DNA of 23,673 nt from positions 1-23,673 of the IMG/VR virus record IMGVR_UViG_3300042879_001415. One strand, given 5' to 3'. The DNA is from a virus. Position numbers and translations under genes: made by a program. Below, piece after piece: positions 1 through 6,190 of this stretch. The notes under the pieces are model-generated. The model had not been told where the DNA came from, did no database searches, and saw only the letters and a program-made list of their open reading frames with translations. Positions within the stretch are counted from its first letter, which is position 1; the number at the start of each line of letters is the position of its first letter.

Positions 1-2
1 TC

Positions 3-326
3 GCCCTTGGCGGCCCAAGGCAGTGGGATGACACCAAGGACCACTGGCGGAATCGCCTCGCCAGAAAGGTCGGCATCAACGCCCGGCGCGTCCGGGCCAT
101 CCTCTCTAACAATGAAGACGTGAGGCTAAGTGCAGATGAGTTTCTTAGCATTGAGGCGCGGTTCCGCGCGCTTGACGAGCGCCTTGAAGACGATCTGCGG
201 GCGCTCTCCGCAGAGGATCGGGATGCGACTTCTGGCGAAGTGCGAGCGGGACGAGAGGCGAATCAGGGAGTGGGTCGCCAAGGTCCAGGCGGACCGCAAG
301 CGCGCCTACAAGCTGATCGGCGGTAG
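3..326 (+). CDS. Small HTH-like phage protein, 5' truncated by the window edge
   Basis: The reading frame is open from base 3 and has no convincing start in the window, so the N-terminus is missing. The visible part carries a helix-turn-helix-like stretch (RLARKVGINARRVRAILSNN) followed by an acidic helical region (EFLSIEARFRALDERLEDD). Small proteins of this pattern are common in early regions of alphaproteobacterial phages and prophages, but I cannot name the family. After about base 220 the frame turns rich in Gly, Gln and Pro, like an out-of-frame reading, while the frame starting at 223 becomes protein-like. The gene may therefore really end earlier, be frameshifted, or overlap the next small gene. 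Function is unknown; DNA binding is only an inference. Confidence 0.55.
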   Translation, partial: ALGGPRQWDDTKDHWRNRLARKVGINARRVRAILSNNEDVRLSADEFLSIEARFRALDERLEDDLRALSAEDRDATSGEVRAGREANQGVGRQGPGGPQARLQADRR

Positions 327-336
327 GGGTCGATGA
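223..336 (+). CDS. Very small basic protein, or frameshifted tail of the preceding gene
   Basis: A 37-residue frame starts with ATG preceded by AGAGG at a spacing of about 5 bases. It encodes a charged helix (CERDERRIREWVAKVQADRK) typical of real phage protein sequence. It lies inside the end of the preceding gene in another frame, and its TGA overlaps the next ATG (positions 333-336) in the ATGA arrangement used throughout this operon. Two readings are possible: an independent overlapping gene, or the true C-terminus of the preceding gene reached by a frameshift near 215-225. Composition favours this frame over the competing one from about 225 on. Function is unknown. Confidence 0.4.
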   Translation: MRLLAKCERDERRIREWVAKVQADRKRAYKLIGGRGR

Positions 337-533
337 TGGACCGCGCCGCCAAACTCGCCTCAGAGGCGCGCCGGATGCTTCACTTTGAGCAGGAATCGTC
401 TGCCAGCTTTGAGGCCAAGCGCATGACGACGCGGCAGATGCTTTGCGAGGACGCGGAGTCGATGGGCTTCGCCCCCAACGAAATCTCCGCCGCTGTTGAC
501 CAAGCTCTTACTGATGCGGGGACGACGCCATGA
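333..533 (+). CDS. Hypothetical small phage protein
   Basis: This 66-residue acidic protein starts MMDRAAKLASEARRML and is predicted to be mainly helical, with a C-terminal segment (APNEISAAVDQAL) that could be a small helical hairpin. I do not recognise a family. The start overlaps the upstream TGA and the stop overlaps the ATG of the following GapR-like gene, so it is probably translationally coupled within the early operon. The second ATG directly after the first would remove one residue only. Its place before the DNA-binding and helicase genes suggests an early accessory function, but nothing in the sequence proves one. Confidence 0.6.
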   Translation: MMDRAAKLASEARRMLHFEQESSASFEAKRMTTRQMLCEDAESMGFAPNEISAAVDQALTDAGTTP

Positions 534-1264
534 GCGCCAACAAGCACAACATCGCGTCCTTGTCCGACCGGCTCTCCAACTTGGCCGACGCTTACAAGGA
601 AGACGTTGCTGGCGTCATTGAGGATGCGAAGAAGGCGGAAGTAGAACCGGCCGCTCTTCGCCGCCTGGTCAGTTGGAAGCGCATTCCTTCGGTCAAGCGT
701 GCCGAGCGCGAGGCAATCGACGACCAGTATCGCTTCCTTGCTGGAGAACTGCCAACGCCGGCCACGCTGCCGCCTGATAGCGAATTGGCGACTGCCGTCC
801 GCATGTTCAACGACGGCATGAGCGTCCGCCAAGTAGCCGAGGAAATGGAAATCTCGGTAGGCAAGGCGCACAAACTTAAGACCCAGGCGGCGGCGTTCAA
901 GGACAGCGTTCACGTTCAAATGAACATGAACACCAAGAGCGCCCGCGAGATGGTCGCCGACGACATCGGCCAGTGGCTTCCGCCGCATGTTCCTGGGACG
1001 GGCGAAATACTCCTAGAGGAAATCAACACAAAGACCAAGCCCGCCAGCGTTTTGCCGTCCCCGGGTACGTGGCAGGGAATCACTGCCGTCCGCGATGCGC
1101 ACCACGCCCGCATCGAGGCTGAACGCGAAGCCCGCCGCCTGAAGCGCCAGCAGGAGAACGCGCACGCGGCCAAGCTCGCGCTCATCACCGACGCCGACAT
1201 GCCGGACAAGCCCCTCGATTTCCTCCGAGGCCCTTCCCCCGCCAACCGGAGCCTCCGCCCATGA
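530..1264 (+). CDS. GapR/DUF2312-like protein fused to a helix-turn-helix domain
   Basis: Residues about 10-73 follow the GapR (DUF2312) pattern: a helix, then DVAGVIEDAKKAEVEPAALR, the RLVSWKR segment, and a closing KRAEREAIDDQYRFL helix. Known GapR is a small alphaproteobacterial nucleoid protein, much shorter than this, that clamps overtwisted DNA ahead of replication and transcription. Here a second domain follows at residues about 86-118 (AVRMFNDGMSVRQVAEEMEI and the following SVGKAHKLK), a resolvase-type helix-turn-helix. A basic, coiled-coil-like segment (RIEAEREARRLKRQQE) sits near the C-terminus. The protein is therefore probably a DNA-binding factor of the phage early operon, perhaps acting on phage DNA topology or transcription. 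The gene overlaps both neighbours by four bases. The GapR match rests on pattern memory and is fairly strong; the role is inference. Confidence 0.7.
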   Translation: MSANKHNIASLSDRLSNLADAYKEDVAGVIEDAKKAEVEPAALRRLVSWKRIPSVKRAEREAIDDQYRFLAGELPTPATLPPDSELATAVRMFNDGMSVRQVAEEMEISVGKAHKLKTQAAAFKDSVHVQMNMNTKSAREMVADDIGQWLPPHVPGTGEILLEEINTKTKPASVLPSPGTWQGITAVRDAHHARIEAEREARRLKRQQENAHAAKLALITDADMPDKPLDFLRGPSPANRSLRP

Positions 1265-2676
1265 CCACCCGCGAAGCCGAGGCAGAGGGACGGGGAATGA
1301 AACCCGAGTATCAGGCGTTTCTCGCGGCCAAGCGCCCGCGCGCTCATGCGACAGGGATTGAGCCGTCAGCACTTAATGCGGGGCTGTTCGACTTCCAGGC
1401 CGCGTGCGTCGAGTTCGCGCTACGGCAGGGAAGGTGCGGGCTCTATCTAGACACAGGATTAGGCAAGACGTTCTGCCAGCTTGAGTGGGCAGATAAGGCG
1501 ATGCGGGCCAGCAATGGCCGCGCGCTGATCCTGACGCCGCTTGCGGTCGCCCGGCAGATGGAGCGTGAGGCGCACGCCCGAGGCTACGACGCCCGCGTTA
1601 TCCGCGACCAGTCGGAAGCACGCGCCGGCATCAACATCTGCAACTATGACCGGCTGGACCGGATCGAGCCGGATGCGTTCGGAGTGGTGTCACTAGACGA
1701 AGCGAGCATTCTCAAGAACTTCAGCGGCAAGACGACCCGCGCGCTGATTGAGACCTTCCGAGATCATCGGTTCAAGATGGCCGCGACTGCGACCCCGGCG
1801 CCTAACGATCACATGGAGCTGGGCCAGCAGTCCGAATTCCTCGGCGCGATGAACGGGAACGAAATGCTGTCCCGCTTCTTCATCAACGACGCCTCAACTG
1901 CGTCGCAGACGTGGCGCTTGAAGAAGCACGCAGAGAATTCCTTTTGGGAATGGATGGCGTCTTGGTCGAGGATGGCACAGTCGCCGGACGATCTGGGATT
2001 TGACGGCGCGCGCTACGTCCTGCCGGAATTAAAGATCATTCGGCATAAGGCAGCGTATGGCGAAGTAAAGCCGATGGACGGCAGCCTGTTCGCGATGGAA
2101 ATGTCCGCCACGTCGATGCACGCCACGAAGAGGCAGACGGCATCCGCACGAGCGGATGAGGCGGCGCGGCTGGTCGATACCAGCACTCAGCCGTGGGTCG
2201 TCTGGTGCGACACGGACTATGAGGCAGACGCCATCGCCCAGCGCATCCCCGATGCGATCGAGGTACGCGGTTCCATGCCGATCGAGCGCAAGGAAGAAAA
2301 CCTCGCGGCGTTCGCGGACGGATCAGCCCGCGTCATCATTACGAAGCCCAGCGTGGCTGGCATGGGGCTCAACTGGCAGCATTGCGCCAGGATGGCCTTT
2401 GTGGGCCGCAGCTTCAGCTACGAGGCTTGGTATCAGGCAGTGCGCAGGTGCTGGCGCTTCGGCCAAACCAAGACCGTCGAGGCCCATATCATTGTCGCTG
2501 AAGGCGAGGATCAGATCGGGCGCGTGATCGACCGGAAGGCCGACGAACACGCCAGCATGAAGCGCGCGATGGCCGCCGCGATGAAGCGCGCCACGACACA
2601 AGCCACGCGCCGCCTTGTTGAATATCAGCCGAAGCATGAGGGGAGGACACCGGCATGGCTACGATCCGCTGCCTGA
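1261..2676 (+). CDS. SNF2-like superfamily 2 DNA helicase
   Basis: All main superfamily 2 motifs are visible. There is a Q-like motif (GLFDFQ, about 41-46), Walker A LDTGLGKT (63-70), a Walker B box in the form SLDEAS (144-149), motif III TATPAPND (176-183), motif V TKPSVAGMGLNWQ (361-373) and motif VI QAVRRCWRFGQ (392-402). The RCWRFGQ form is typical of SNF2-related phage helicases. It should be an ATP-driven DNA translocase acting in phage replication, recombination or defence. The start chosen overlaps the previous stop by four bases. An ATG at 1297, preceded by a purine-rich GGGACGGGGA, is an equally good or better start because relatives tend to begin close to the YQAFLAAK segment. The gene overlaps the following methyltransferase by 22 bases, so the two are probably coupled and may work together. 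Confidence 0.88.
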   Translation: MTTREAEAEGRGMKPEYQAFLAAKRPRAHATGIEPSALNAGLFDFQAACVEFALRQGRCGLYLDTGLGKTFCQLEWADKAMRASNGRALILTPLAVARQMEREAHARGYDARVIRDQSEARAGINICNYDRLDRIEPDAFGVVSLDEASILKNFSGKTTRALIETFRDHRFKMAATATPAPNDHMELGQQSEFLGAMNGNEMLSRFFINDASTASQTWRLKKHAENSFWEWMASWSRMAQSPDDLGFDGARYVLPELKIIRHKAAYGEVKPMDGSLFAMEMSATSMHATKRQTASARADEAARLVDTSTQPWVVWCDTDYEADAIAQRIPDAIEVRGSMPIERKEENLAAFADGSARVIITKPSVAGMGLNWQHCARMAFVGRSFSYEAWYQAVRRCWRFGQTKTVEAHIIVAEGEDQIGRVIDRKADEHASMKRAMAAAMKRATTQATRRLVEYQPKHEGRTPAWLRSAA

Positions 2677-3545
2677 ACGAGAAGCACGGCGACAGGTTCG
2701 CCGCGTATCATGGTGATTGTGTCGACGTGGTCGGCCAGTTGCCGGACAACAGCGTCGGCTTTTCTGTTTACTCGCCGCCGTTCGGCTCCCTGTTCGTGTA
2801 CTCGGAAAGCATATCCGACATGGGCAACAGCACTGACGAGCAGTTTCGTGACCAGTATGCGTTTCTGGTCCGCGAGAAGCTGCGCGTGACCAAGCCCGGC
2901 CGGTTGACTGCGGTGCATTGCTCCGACCTGCCGCTAACCAAGTGGAAGGACGGCGCGGTCGGGATCAAGGATTTCAGCGGAGACATCATCCGCATCCACG
3001 AGGATGCCGGGTGGATACTGCACTCGCGCCGCACGATCTGGAAATGCCCGGTAGTCGAGATGACGCGCACGAAGCACGTCGGCCTGCTTTACAAGCAGTT
3101 GCAGAAGGACAGCGCCAAAAGCCGAGGAGGTATGCCGGACTATCTGATGACGTTCGTCAAGCCGGGCGACAATGCCGAGCCAATCAATCACACGCCAGAG
3201 AATTTCCCGCTGGATCAGTGGCAGGAATGGGCGTCGCCGGTATGGATGAGTGTCAACCAGACGCGCGTTCTGAACGTGAAGGCCGCGCGCAATGCCAACG
3301 ACGAGCGCCACCTTTGCCCGCTGCAGCTTGACGTGATCGACCGGGCGCTGGTCATGTGGTCCAACCCAGGCGATGTGGTCCTGAGCCCGTTTATGGGCAT
3401 AGGCAGCGAGGGCTATTGCTCACTCAAGGCGAAGCGTCGATTTATCGGCGTAGAGTTGAAGCCCGAATACTTTAATCAGGCTTGCCGCACTCTGGGCGAC
3501 GTGGAGGCCAGCGCCGCAACTCTGTTTGACGCAGTGGCAGCATGA
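2655..3545 (+). CDS. Site-specific DNA methyltransferase (N4-cytosine or N6-adenine type)
   Basis: The catalytic motif IV is SPPF (residues 40-43). The AdoMet-binding motif I lies near the C-terminus as SPFMGIGSE (244-252), followed by FIGVELKPEYF. This order, catalytic before AdoMet-binding, is that of beta-class amino-methyltransferases. SPPF rather than DPPY/NPPY is seen in several N4-cytosine enzymes such as M.PvuII, so m4C is the better guess, but target base and site cannot be read from sequence. No restriction endonuclease gene is adjacent, so this looks like an orphan phage enzyme that would modify phage DNA against host restriction or mark it for regulation. The start follows a strong GAGGGGAGG within the end of the helicase gene, and the stop overlaps the next ATG. 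Confidence 0.88.
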   Translation: MATIRCLNEKHGDRFAAYHGDCVDVVGQLPDNSVGFSVYSPPFGSLFVYSESISDMGNSTDEQFRDQYAFLVREKLRVTKPGRLTAVHCSDLPLTKWKDGAVGIKDFSGDIIRIHEDAGWILHSRRTIWKCPVVEMTRTKHVGLLYKQLQKDSAKSRGGMPDYLMTFVKPGDNAEPINHTPENFPLDQWQEWASPVWMSVNQTRVLNVKAARNANDERHLCPLQLDVIDRALVMWSNPGDVVLSPFMGIGSEGYCSLKAKRRFIGVELKPEYFNQACRTLGDVEASAATLFDAVAA

Positions 3546-3700
3546 CTCGCCGCCGTTGCCCCGCCGCGAAGCTAATTCTTGCCGAGCTTCAAGCCGACAA
3601 GGCCCAGGCTCGATACAACCGCACGCGCTCCCACAAGGCACGCTTTGACCTGATAGCCGCCCGTGCTGCTGCTGTAGCCGCAGCGCGGTGGAGGCGATAG
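3542..3700 (+). CDS. Small basic Ala/Arg-rich protein
   Basis: A 52-residue frame starts at an ATG overlapping the methyltransferase stop (ATGA) and ends at a TAG whose last base begins the next gene's GTG. The protein is strongly basic, beginning MTRRRCPAAKLILAELQADK and ending in an Ala-rich helix closed by RWRR. Perfect fit between the two neighbours, with the next gene's Shine-Dalgarno GGAGG inside its last codons, argues that it is translated. I recognise no family. A nucleic-acid-binding accessory role is possible from charge alone. Confidence 0.6.
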   Translation: MTRRRCPAAKLILAELQADKAQARYNRTRSHKARFDLIAARAAAVAAARWRR

Positions 3701-4041
3701 TGGCGCGCAATAAGTACGGTGCCCGCAAGACCGTTGTGGACGGCATCACGTTTGACAGCGTGCGAGAGGCGAACCGCTGGCGCGATCTGCAGGCCCTGGA
3801 AAAGGGCGGCCAGATCAGCCAGCTAGAGCGGCAGTTGACCTTTGTGCTTGCGCCTGCGGTCAACCTTTACGGCGAGAAGCGCAAAAAGACGGCGCTCCGC
3901 TATGTGGCGGACTTTCGATATTTTGATGGCAAAGCTGGCCACTTCATTATCGAGGACGCCAAAGGCCGCGACACGCCCGTCTCGCGCATCAAGCGCCACC
4001 TCATGAAGTCCGTTCACGGAATAGATGTGAGGATTAGCTAG
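3700..4041 (+). CDS. DUF1064-family phage protein, PD-(D/E)XK nuclease-like
   Basis: The protein (113 residues) begins NKYGARKTVVDGITFDSVRE and continues with LEKGGQISQLERQ, then YVADFRYFD and FIIEDAKGRDT. This is the DUF1064 pattern, found in many phages. The family is regarded as nuclease-like: the E of FDSVREA, the D of VADF and the ED-K of IEDAKG could form a PD-(D/E)XK-type active site. It may act as a small structure-selective nuclease in phage recombination or replication, a reasonable but untested role. The GTG start at 3700 is chosen because GGAGG lies five bases upstream; an in-frame GTG at 3688 lacks such a site. It is followed directly by the next ATG. Confidence 0.78.
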   Translation: MARNKYGARKTVVDGITFDSVREANRWRDLQALEKGGQISQLERQLTFVLAPAVNLYGEKRKKTALRYVADFRYFDGKAGHFIIEDAKGRDTPVSRIKRHLMKSVHGIDVRIS

Positions 4042-4311
4042 ATGCCCAGGCCCAAAGGCTTCAGCCCCTCCCCGGAGACGCGCGCTAAGACAAGCGCAGC
4101 CTTGAAGGCAAGAATGCAAGACGACCCAGCCTTCCAGGCGCAAGTGCTGGAAGCACTCACGCGGGGCCGTTCCTGCGTCAAGACCCAAGGCCGCCCGCCG
4201 CGCAAGCGGCCGATGCGAGGCACGCCGGAATCGGGCCTATTCGAGAAGATCCGCAAGGCGCTGGGCTCTGCCGCCGCGCACGCCGAGTTGAGGAGGGGAG
4301 CGAATGGCTAG
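4042..4311 (+). CDS. Small basic protein with a NUMOD3-like motif
   Basis: The N-terminus contains GFSPSPETRAKTSAALKAR (residues about 6-24), which resembles the NUMOD3 DNA-binding motif (pattern S-x-E-T-R-x-K-x-S-x-A-x-K) best known from homing endonucleases. No GIY-YIG or HNH catalytic domain is present in its 89 residues, so it is not itself a homing endonuclease as it stands. The middle carries a basic segment (GRPPRKRPMR). It starts immediately after the preceding stop, with GAGG about ten bases upstream, and overlaps the replication gene by eight bases. It may be a small DNA-binding protein; the motif match is short and could be chance. Confidence 0.6.
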   Translation: MPRPKGFSPSPETRAKTSAALKARMQDDPAFQAQVLEALTRGRSCVKTQGRPPRKRPMRGTPESGLFEKIRKALGSAAAHAELRRGANG

Positions 4312-5131
4312 GATCAGAACCATAAAGCCGGAGTTCTTCACCAGCGATGACACCTGTTCACTGAGCCCGCTTGCCCGGCTGCTCTACGTCGGCTTGTGGT
4401 GCGAGGCCGACAGGGAAGGGCGGCTTGTCTGGGCGCCGCGCACGTTCAAGCGCCGCTATTTGCCGGAAGATGACTGCGAGATCGAAACTGTCTGCGAGGA
4501 ACTAAGGGATGCCGGACTAGTCGTCATGTATGGCGATACCCTGGCGCATATCCCCACCTTCCTAAAGCACCAGCACGTCAATCCGCGCGAGGCTGCATCG
4601 ACCCTACCAAGCCCAGACGACGACGCGTCAGGCACGCGTCAGGCACGCGTCAGTGACGCGCAGGTAGGAAGGGAAGGAAAGGAAAGGGAAGGAAAGGAAA
4701 AACAATCTAACGATTGTTCCGCCGATGGCGGGAAGGCAAAGCGCAAGTCGAAGTTGCCGGAAGATTGGGCTCCGATTGCCGAGCAACTGGAATACGCCAG
4801 AGCGCAGGGCTGTGCAGACCCAGCCGACACCGCCGCACGGTTCCGCTTGCACCATCAGTCCAAAGGCACGCTTGCGCTCGATTGGGACAAGGGCTTTCAG
4901 TACTGGTGCCGCAACGAGAGCAATTTCCGCCGCCCGCAGGCCGGTAAATTTGACCGTACAGAGGCTTTGCCGACTTCCCGCGACGGAGACAGCCAATGGA
5001 GCGCGAGATTGCGTGGCTGGCGTCCTGGGCGCTTCTGGAATCGAGGCGATTGGGGGCCAGATCCGACCGAGCCGGGGTGCAGGGCTCCCGCCTCTGTCCT
5101 GAGCAACTGGCGAAGCGAGGCCATGCAATGA
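4304..5131 (+). CDS. Phage replication initiator-like protein
   Basis: The N-terminal domain (residues about 1-92: ARIRTIKPEFFTSDD, then LARLLYVGLWCEADREGRL, then the RYLPEDD and CEELRDAGLVV segments) is the winged-helix-like domain shared by many phage replication proteins that act like lambda O. A charged linker (about 100-150) is followed by a helical C-terminal domain (LPEDWAPIAEQLEYARAQG through FQYWCRNESNF) and a Trp-rich tail (RLRGWRPGRFWN). Such proteins bind the phage origin and recruit host or phage helicase. The linker-coding DNA holds direct repeats, a homopurine run and a palindrome that look like an origin. The start has a very strong AGGAGGGGAG. No helicase loader of the DnaC or lambda P type follows. 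Confidence 0.75.
   Translation: MARIRTIKPEFFTSDDTCSLSPLARLLYVGLWCEADREGRLVWAPRTFKRRYLPEDDCEIETVCEELRDAGLVVMYGDTLAHIPTFLKHQHVNPREAASTLPSPDDDASGTRQARVSDAQVGREGKEREGKEKQSNDCSADGGKAKRKSKLPEDWAPIAEQLEYARAQGCADPADTAARFRLHHQSKGTLALDWDKGFQYWCRNESNFRRPQAGKFDRTEALPTSRDGDSQWSARLRGWRPGRFWNRGDWGPDPTEPGCRAPASVLSNWRSEAMQ
4623..4666 (+). repeat. Iteron-like 11-bp direct repeats
   Basis: The unit ACGCGTCAGGC occurs perfectly at 4623-4633 and 4634-4644. It occurs with the last two bases changed at 4645-4655, and a degraded fourth copy (ACGCGCAGGT) starts at 4656. Each full unit contains the palindrome ACGCGT. The repeats are tandem, close to one helical turn apart, and lie in the linker-coding part of the initiator-like gene. 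They are probable binding sites for that protein. Confidence 0.6.
4623..4720 (+). other. Candidate phage replication origin inside the initiator gene
   Basis: Three elements follow each other without a gap: the 11-bp direct repeats (4623-4666), a homopurine run of GGGAAGGAAA-type repeats (about 4666-4702), and a palindrome AACAATC-TAAC-GATTGTT (4701-4718). Lambda places its origin within gene O in the same general order: iterons, then an asymmetric purine-rich and AT-rich zone that melts. The seen structure supports an origin; that it works as one is an inference. The purine tract also encodes a Gly-Lys-Glu repeat in a linker where sequence is free to vary. Confidence 0.5.
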
Positions 5132-5156
5132 ACCGCAAAGCCTTTATGGGGAACGC

Positions 5157-5282
5157 ATGAGCAACCCCGACGACAACAAGGAACTGGTGGAGATCGTCGC
5201 GAAGGCTGCGCGCGAGCTTGGGAAAGCCTCGATGCGCGCCCGCGCTGCGCTCCTCACACATACCGCAGAGGAGGGGAAATGA
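5157..5282 (+). CDS. Small hypothetical protein (41 aa)
   Basis: A short frame begins at ATG 5157 with GGGGAACGC just upstream and ends in a TGA that overlaps the next ATG. The product (MSNPDDNKELVEIVAKAARE and so on) is a single predicted amphipathic helix followed by an Arg/Ala stretch. The good ribosome-binding site and exact coupling to the next gene support translation. No family is recognised. Confidence 0.5.
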   Translation: MSNPDDNKELVEIVAKAARELGKASMRARAALLTHTAEEGK

Positions 5283-5464
5283 CTTTCAGAAACCCCGGCT
5301 GGTACTGGGTCAAGCGCGTTGCAGATGAAGACTGGCAGCCCGCCCGCTGGGCTCCAATGAAAGAATACCCCGGAGAATGGCGCTGGGAATTTTTTTACTA
5401 CCGAGGCGAAATCCATCGAGGGCGCGTCCATCGCGTCGGAAAGCGCATTCATGCTCCGTCTTGA
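5279..5464 (+). CDS. Small Trp-rich phage protein
   Basis: This protein of 61 residues is rich in aromatic residues: NPGWYWVKR, WQPARW and GEWRWEFFYYRGE. Spaced Trp residues in short beta-strand-like segments are common in small early phage proteins of this kind, but no function is established to my knowledge. GAGGGGAA sits directly before the start, which overlaps the previous stop. The gene overlaps the next one by 14 bases. Confidence 0.6.
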   Translation: MTFRNPGWYWVKRVADEDWQPARWAPMKEYPGEWRWEFFYYRGEIHRGRVHRVGKRIHAPS

Positions 5465-5675
5465 TCCACCAATTCCTGTAACCGTCATGACCGACACCTT
5501 GCCGACAGGTGTTGAGGCCAAGAGCGGGCGCGGCTGGTGCTACGCCTGGAAAGAGTGCGGCATTGACGGCCACCGTATGTGGATCGTCGTCATGGACGAA
5601 ACAGGCGAGGTGATAGACGTGCCGCAGCCGGAAATCATTGTCGATCCCAATTGGTCTTACGGGAGGCGCATTTGA
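5451..5675 (+). CDS. Hypothetical small phage protein
   Basis: A 74-residue protein with a beta-rich look: GRGWCYAWKECGIDGHRMWI is followed by VVMDETGEVIDVPQPEIIV. The two cysteines and one histidine in the middle are too few for a confident metal site. It overlaps the preceding gene by 14 bases, and its TGA overlaps the TTG start of the next. The ATG at 5487 would give a shorter protein but has no better ribosome site. Composition and coupling suggest a real gene; function is unknown. Confidence 0.55.
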   Translation: MLRLDPPIPVTVMTDTLPTGVEAKSGRGWCYAWKECGIDGHRMWIVVMDETGEVIDVPQPEIIVDPNWSYGRRI

Positions 5676-5875
5676 ACGGCAGACTCTGGACCGCAAACGA
5701 CACCGCCACTTTGCGCCGTATGGCTGGAGCCGGATATTCAGACGGCGAGATTGCCAGCCATCTAGGCTTTGCCCGCGAGACGGTCACGCGACGCAGACTG
5801 TGCCTTGGCTACGCCGCCAGCTTGAAACTTGGGTGGCGACGCCGGTTCATCCGAGATGTTAGGATCGCGGCATGA
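5672..5875 (+). CDS. GcrA-like helix-turn-helix protein
   Basis: The 67-residue protein reads LWTANDTATLRRMAGAGYSD, then GEIASHLGFARETVTRRRL, then CLGY. This follows the N-terminal helix-turn-helix of the GcrA family (pattern WT-x-L-x-G-S-x-IA-x-LG-x-R-x-V-x-LGL). Full GcrA is an alphaproteobacterial cell-cycle transcription regulator of roughly 170 residues that works with sigma70 at methylated promoters; this one keeps only the DNA-binding part plus a basic tail (WRRRFIRDVR). It could be a phage transcription regulator or a mimic of host GcrA. The start is a TTG with GGGAGG five bases upstream, and it overlaps the previous stop (TTGA). Generic Myb-like HTH is the alternative. Confidence 0.65.
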   Translation: MNGRLWTANDTATLRRMAGAGYSDGEIASHLGFARETVTRRRLCLGYAASLKLGWRRRFIRDVRIAA

Positions 5876-6168
5876 GCAAGCCCCTAACACACCAGCAAAT
5901 GCGCTGGAATCGCCACTGGAATTGCCGGCTGGAAGCGGACCCGATGGCGCGGGCAATTTGGAAAGCCGCTAAGGGGAGGTTGACGGTAAAAGAAGCTATC
6001 AAATGCTCCGACGCGGCTAGGAATTCCCTTCTTTTGGAAGCTGAACTATTGGCGGCAGCCGCTTATCCGCAGGTAGTCGCGCAGATCGGCAAGGAATTTG
6101 GCAGTTCAAACAAGAACGACGCCGTATATCGCCGCATGAAGCAGCTCGGAAAGTCCTTGACTTTCTAA
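5872..6168 (+). CDS. Hypothetical phage protein
   Basis: The 98-residue protein has an N-terminal Trp/Arg-rich part (HQQMRWNRHWNCRLEADPMA) and a helical remainder ending KNDAVYRRMKQLGKSLTF. I do not recognise it. The start overlaps the previous stop (ATGA) and has AGGA eight bases upstream. Base composition is noticeably less GC-rich than the genes around it. It is the last gene before one of the few non-coding gaps of the left half, so it may close the early operon. Confidence 0.6.
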   Translation: MSKPLTHQQMRWNRHWNCRLEADPMARAIWKAAKGRLTVKEAIKCSDAARNSLLLEAELLAAAAYPQVVAQIGKEFGSSNKNDAVYRRMKQLGKSLTF

Positions 6169-6190
6169 ATCACAACTAACGCATATGGGA

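Noticed and set aside
380-988. 202-residue - strand frame over the GapR-like gene
   Set aside because: Covers parts of two coupled + strand genes and shows no family pattern.
5389-5398. Run of seven T within a small gene as a frameshift site
   Set aside because: The run does not form a standard X XXY YYZ heptamer in the reading frame, and the gene has its own normal stop.
5579-5671. N-terminal extension of the GcrA-like protein in the same frame
   Set aside because: It is basic, motif-free sequence lying inside the preceding gene; the TTG at 5672 has an ideal GGGAGG.
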